From Unio delphinus (lineage: Eukaryota > Mollusca > Bivalvia > Unionida > Unionidae): 64,000 bases of DNA. The notes under the pieces were generated by a model. The model worked only from the letters and a program-made list of their open reading frames with translations, made no database searches and was not told the DNA's origin. How positions within the stretch are numbered: the first letter of the stretch is position 1; every line of letters starts with the position of its first letter. Of this stretch, positions 59,450 through 64,000 are shown piece by piece. A program made the translations under genes and the position numbers. The DNA lies in contig JAQISU010000134.1 of assembly GCA_029339505.1 (NCBI GenBank), forward strand, positions 987,501-1,051,500, read 5' to 3'.

Positions 59450-61765
59450 ATTTTGTGTACTAGGTATCACATTAGTACTTACATTACATGTACTAGGTGT
59501 TACACTATTACTTACATTATATGTACTAGGTGTTACACTATTATTTACATTACATGTACTAGGTGTTACACTATTACTTACATTACATGTATTAAGTGTT
59601 ACATTAATCCTTCCAGTATATGTACTAGGTATCACATTAATACTTACATTACATGTACTAGGTGTTACACTAATACTTACATTACATATACTAGGTGTTA
59701 CACTAATACTTACATTACATGTACTAGGTGTTACACTATTACTTACATTACATGTACTAGGTATTACACTAATACTTACATTATATGTACTAGGTATCAC
59801 ATTAGTACTTACATTACATGTACTAGGTGTTACACTAATACTTACATTATATGTACTAGGTGTTACACTAATACTTACATTATATGTACTAGGTATCACA
59901 TTAGTACTTACATTATATGTACTAGGTGTTACACTAATACATACATTATATGTACTAGGTATCACATTAGTACTTACATCATATGTACTAGGTATCACAT
60001 TAATACTTACATTATATGTACTAGGTGTTACACTAATAATTACATTATATGTACTAGGTGTTACACTAATACTTACATTATATGTACTAGGTGTTACACT
60101 AATACTTACATTATATGTACTAGGTATCACATTAGTACTTACATTATATGTACTATGTATCACATTAATACTTACATTATATGTACTAGATGTTACACTA
60201 ATACTTACATCATATGTACTAGGTATCACATTAGTACTTACATTATATGTACTAGGTATCACATTAATACTTACATTATATGTACTAGGTGTTACACTAA
60301 TACTTACATTATATGTACTAGGTATCACATTAATAATTACATTATATGTACTAGATATCACATTAATACTTACATTATATGTACTAGGTGTTACACTAAT
60401 ACTTACATTATATGTACTAGGTGTTACACTAATACTTACATTATATGTACTAGGTATCACATTAGTACTTACATTACATGTACTAGGTGTTACACTAATA
60501 CTTACAGTATATGTACTAGGTATCACATTAATACTTACATTATATGTACTAGGTGATACACTAATACTTACATTACATGTACTAGGTATCACATTAATAC
60601 TTACATTACATGTACTAGGTGTTACACTAATACTTACATTATATGTACTAGGTGTTACACTAATACTTACAGTATATGTACTAGGTATCACATTAATACT
60701 TACATTATATGTACTAGGTGATACACTAATACTTACATTAAATGTACTAGGTATCACATTAATACTTACATTACATGTACTAGGTGTTACACTAATACTT
60801 ACATTATATGTACTAGGTGTTACACTAATACTTACATTATATGTACTAGGTATCACATTAGTACTAACATTACATGTACTAGGTGTTACACTAATACTTA
60901 CATTACATGTACTAGGTGTTACACTAATACTTACATTATATGTACTAGGTGTTACACTAATACTTACATTATATGTACTAGGCATCACATTAATACTTAC
61001 ATTATATGTACTAGGTATCACATTAGTACTTACATTACATGTACTAGGTGTTACACTAATACTTACATTATATCTCCTAGGTGTTACACTAATACTTACA
61101 TTATATGTACTAGGTGTTACACTAATACTTACATTATATGTACTAGGTATCACATTAGTACTTACATTACATGTACTAGGTGTTACACTAATACTTACAT
61201 TACATGTACTAGGTGTTACACTAATACTTACATTATATGTAATAGGTGTTACACTAATACTTACATTATATGTACTAGGTATCACATTAATACTTACATT
61301 ATATGTACTAGGTATCACATTAGTACTTACATTACATGTACTAGGTGTTACACTAATACTTACATTATATCTCCTAGGTGTTACACTAATACTTACATTA
61401 TATGTACTAGGTATCACATTAGTACTAACATTACATGTACTAGGTGTTACACTAATACTTACATTATATGTACTAGGTATCACATTAATACTTACATTAT
61501 ATGTACTAGGTATCACATTAATACTTACAATATATGTACTAGGTGTTACACTAATACTTACATTATATGTACTAGGTATCACATTAGTACTTACATTATA
61601 TGTACTAGGTGATACACTAATACTTACATTATATGTACTAGGTGATACACTAATACTTACATTACATGTATTAATTCTTACATTAATACTTACATTATAT
61701 GTACTAGGTATCACATTAATACTTACATTATATGTACTAGGTGATACACTAATACTTACATATTA
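59450..61765. repeat. 33-bp satellite-like array, about 70 units, with a 762-codon open frame
   Basis: Unit 'actaggtgttacactaatac' + 'ttacattatatgt'. Variants combine 'gtatcacatta' or 'gtgttacacta' with aatac/gtac and tatat/tacat. A rare 'tatctcctag' variant recurs at 61074 and 61371, 297 bp apart (nine units), and a 'cttacagtatatg' variant recurs 165 bp apart (five units), showing higher-order duplication. The minus frame 59426-61714 stays open for 762 codons of an 11-residue repeat (YNVSISVTPST); a plus frame of 371 codons runs through 59441-60556. Unit variants change residues freely (S/N, I/T, T/I, Y/C), and I see no signal peptide or other domain, so I do not call a gene. Confidence 0.95.
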
Positions 61766-61875
61766 ACACATACTCAGTTTTACATGAATACATACACATC
61801 ATGTGTAAAGTTTTGTTTAAATACATACATAACATGTATGAAGAGTTCTATGACTACATGCCTGACATGTAAAAT

Positions 61876-62121
61876 GTGTTACAAAGACACTGTGATCCCT
61901 TTCAAGAGTTATCTTTAAACTCACCTTTTTCTACTGCAAGAACAAACTTAAAGACCTAATAATGTTTCCTACTTTAAATATTTTCAGCATGTTTTTATAT
62001 TTTCCAATTTCATGGTGTTTGTTTTGTTTTTTGGTAGTCTTATCATTATATAAATTGTAAAGCGCTTAGAGCTTCTAAAGATTAGTCGCAATACAAAGTC
62101 CTCATTATTATTATTATTATC
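61876..62121 (+). mobile_element. CR1-like LINE 3' end fragment
   Basis: Last coding bases ('aaagacactgtgatcccttt'), then the 3'UTR ('agacctaataatgtttccta', 'aagcgcttagagcttctaaa') and a short (ATT)n tail at 62103-62120. It lies just beyond the 33-bp array. Confidence 0.88.
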
Positions 62122-63640
62122 TGACTAGATAAATAACATGTACTATGTGTTACAATATATGTTACATTATTACCGGCACATATATAAATGTAAGAATTAA
62201 AGTGGAGTTAGTTGTGCTAATCAGTTTCTACCATACAGCATTAAGCTACAAAATAAAAAGGGAAGTAACTAACACAAATTGCTGAGGCAAAGTGATTTGT
62301 AACACGCACATCTTGAGTTGATGATAATATTTACCATGGCAATCCATAGCAAACTTTGGGACTGGTTGCCCTAACAAAACTGTGTCATTAGGCCACAAAA
62401 CAAAATGGGAAATAGCTATCAAAATATTGTCGAAATAGGAAAATTGTCAGGTGATGACCAAAATATTTACAAAGTTTCAAGGAAATTCAAATGTGTGAGG
62501 TAAGTTGTGCAAACAAGAGTTGTGCCCTAAACTGCTGCTAACCAAACAAAAAGGCCATACACTCTTAGAAAACTGCAACATCAAAGCGATTTTTGATCAT
62601 ATGCATCAAATTAGGAGATGACTCTAATAATGCTGTACACATCCTTCAAAAGCTGATGGACTAGTTCAGCTAATGAGTAATAGAGGGACACACAGATGGT
62701 TGTTGGACTAGAACATATGGATTACTTAACACACTTCCCAAATTTTCCACAGGGACAAAAATAGAAATTATTAACTGCCAAAACTGTCACTGATGTTGAC
62801 AGATGAGTTGGTTCCAGTCTCTTTAACAACACAAAACACCAATTAAGTTTATAGCACTAAATGTTAAAATTTGATGCAAGATGTGAGATGCAAGTACAGA
62901 AAAAAATAATTGATGGAGGACCTACAGCAACTGAAGCTTTTGATCCATATTTTCAAAATGGCCCTTTGGCAGCTTTGCTTCTGTCTGATGTCAACTTAGA
63001 GTAATTTGATTGGCATTCAGGTCTTAAATTTACATAAATTGCAGACTGCCCTAAAATTTTGAAGTCTAACCACTATCAATTTGACCTGCTAAAGATTAAA
63101 AGTATATCCATGGATCAAATTATTTTTTAAATAATGGGGTTTATGTGATGAAACTAGTGTTTTTGTTATCTTACAGACATGTCTTTGCTTCCAGCTAAAT
63201 ATTTAGTTAGCAAATATTTTTGGTGAAAACTTTTATTACTTGACATTTCAGGAATAAAAAAAGTACTAATATTTGATCAATTTTAAACTTGACTGATGTC
63301 TGAAATCAAATTGATGAAATTTTGCTGTCCCTTTCTTTGTAAGCATCAAACCATACATCACACTATCAGACATTTCAGACAAATGGCAGAATTTCTGTAG
63401 TTTTTGGAGAAATATGGAAGTAAAGTATTTATTTTGCAGCATTTGGACATTTTAATTTAACATTTTGCTTTGCTGTGCTTTGAAATACATGTACATTTTA
63501 ATATTTTCATCAAATTATGCAATTTATCCTAGAAGTTTTTTTTAAAACAAAGTTTTTGAGTAGTGGCTGAGTAAATGATAGGCATTTTTTTGTCTCATAT
63601 CTATTCATCAAGATAACATGGTCAATTAGTCATAAGACTT
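62122..63640. other. AT-rich non-coding DNA
   Basis: Phrases such as 'aaagtttcaaggaaattca' and 'accatggcaatccatagcaa' suggest old dispersed repeats. No gene recognised. Confidence 0.4.
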
Positions 63641-64000
63641 AGTTACTAGGTGGAATCTGACTCTGGCCTTAACCTTTAACCTTTAAACCCCCAAATCTCA
63701 AATGTAAATCATTTAAAAATGTTCATTCAAGGAATGTTGTAAAAACTTAAGTAGTTTACCAGTTTTTTAAATTTTCAATCTGGTGACCCCGACCTCTGAC
63801 ATTTGGAACTCAAAATGAAAATGTCTCAAATACTTGTCATTAGCAAAGTTATTGTGTGGAAACACTTTTTCATCTTTCAGTCAATGTAACCTTGACATCT
63901 GCTCTTTTAAGCCCCAGATTTATAGGTTTCTTTCTAGTTCCATGTATACATACATGTATAAAGTTTTGTAACAGTAGATGGTTGAAATTTTAGCATTATT
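63641..64000. repeat. TGACCT-type dispersed repeats
   Basis: Contains 'ccttaacctttaaccttta', 'tgaccccgacctctgacatt' and 'gtaaccttgacatctgctc', each followed by a 'caaatgtaaatcattta' or 'cagtagatggttgaa' type phrase. Runs to the window end. Confidence 0.55.

Overview
This looks like non-coding DNA from a repeat-rich invertebrate nuclear genome, most probably a mollusc. It is AT-rich, has no operon-like gene packing, and is filled with microsatellites, minisatellites and decayed transposable elements. The mollusc call rests on two things. One is a tRNA-headed SINE family whose 3' domain resembles the MetaSINE domain common in molluscs. The other is blocks of 'TGACCTTTGACC'-type dispersed repeats, which I know from molluscan genomes. 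It is an inference; another lophotrochozoan is possible. I found no host protein-coding gene I can support. Almost all open frames are frames through tandem repeats, or fragments of LINE reverse transcriptase.

Layout. 0-7.4 kb: short arrays, SINE copies, a non-autonomous hAT-type element with a perfect 8-bp target duplication (4545-5015) and a TTAA-flanked piggyBac-like element (6357-6943). 9-10.8 kb: a 53-bp minisatellite split by a SINE and changing into a 33-bp form, then a 29-bp array. 10.8-13.3 kb: the largest transposon remnant, a minus-strand CR1/L2-like LINE with recognisable pre-RT, RT and C-terminal parts. 13.3-25.6 kb: mostly tandem arrays with 26, 91, 54, 24, 33, 22, 120, 89 and 44-bp units. 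26-31.6 kb: tRNA-derived fragments, microsatellites, an AT-cored palindrome, a 47-bp array ending in an inverted unit, an RT pseudogene fragment and a TIR element inside an array. 31.7-48.2 kb: further arrays (30, 61, 41, 30, 17, 47 and 37 bp) and two SINEs. 49-59 kb: LINE 3' fragments, several SINEs and a 76-bp array. 59.4-61.8 kb: a 33-bp array of about 70 units that keeps a 762-codon minus-strand frame open. 61.9-64 kb: a LINE 3' end and dispersed repeats.

By my own tally about a third of the window is tandem repeat, in some thirty unrelated families. The recurring process is that retroposons (two SINE families, a CR1-like LINE) and small TIR elements insert into minisatellites, and the arrays then expand, diverge and form higher-order repeats. 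The most suggestive regulatory-looking signals are a 22-bp array carrying nine near-consensus estrogen-response-element palindromes (22734-22969) and a 30-bp array carrying about forty AGATAA motifs (40936-42205). Neither has any demonstrated function here.
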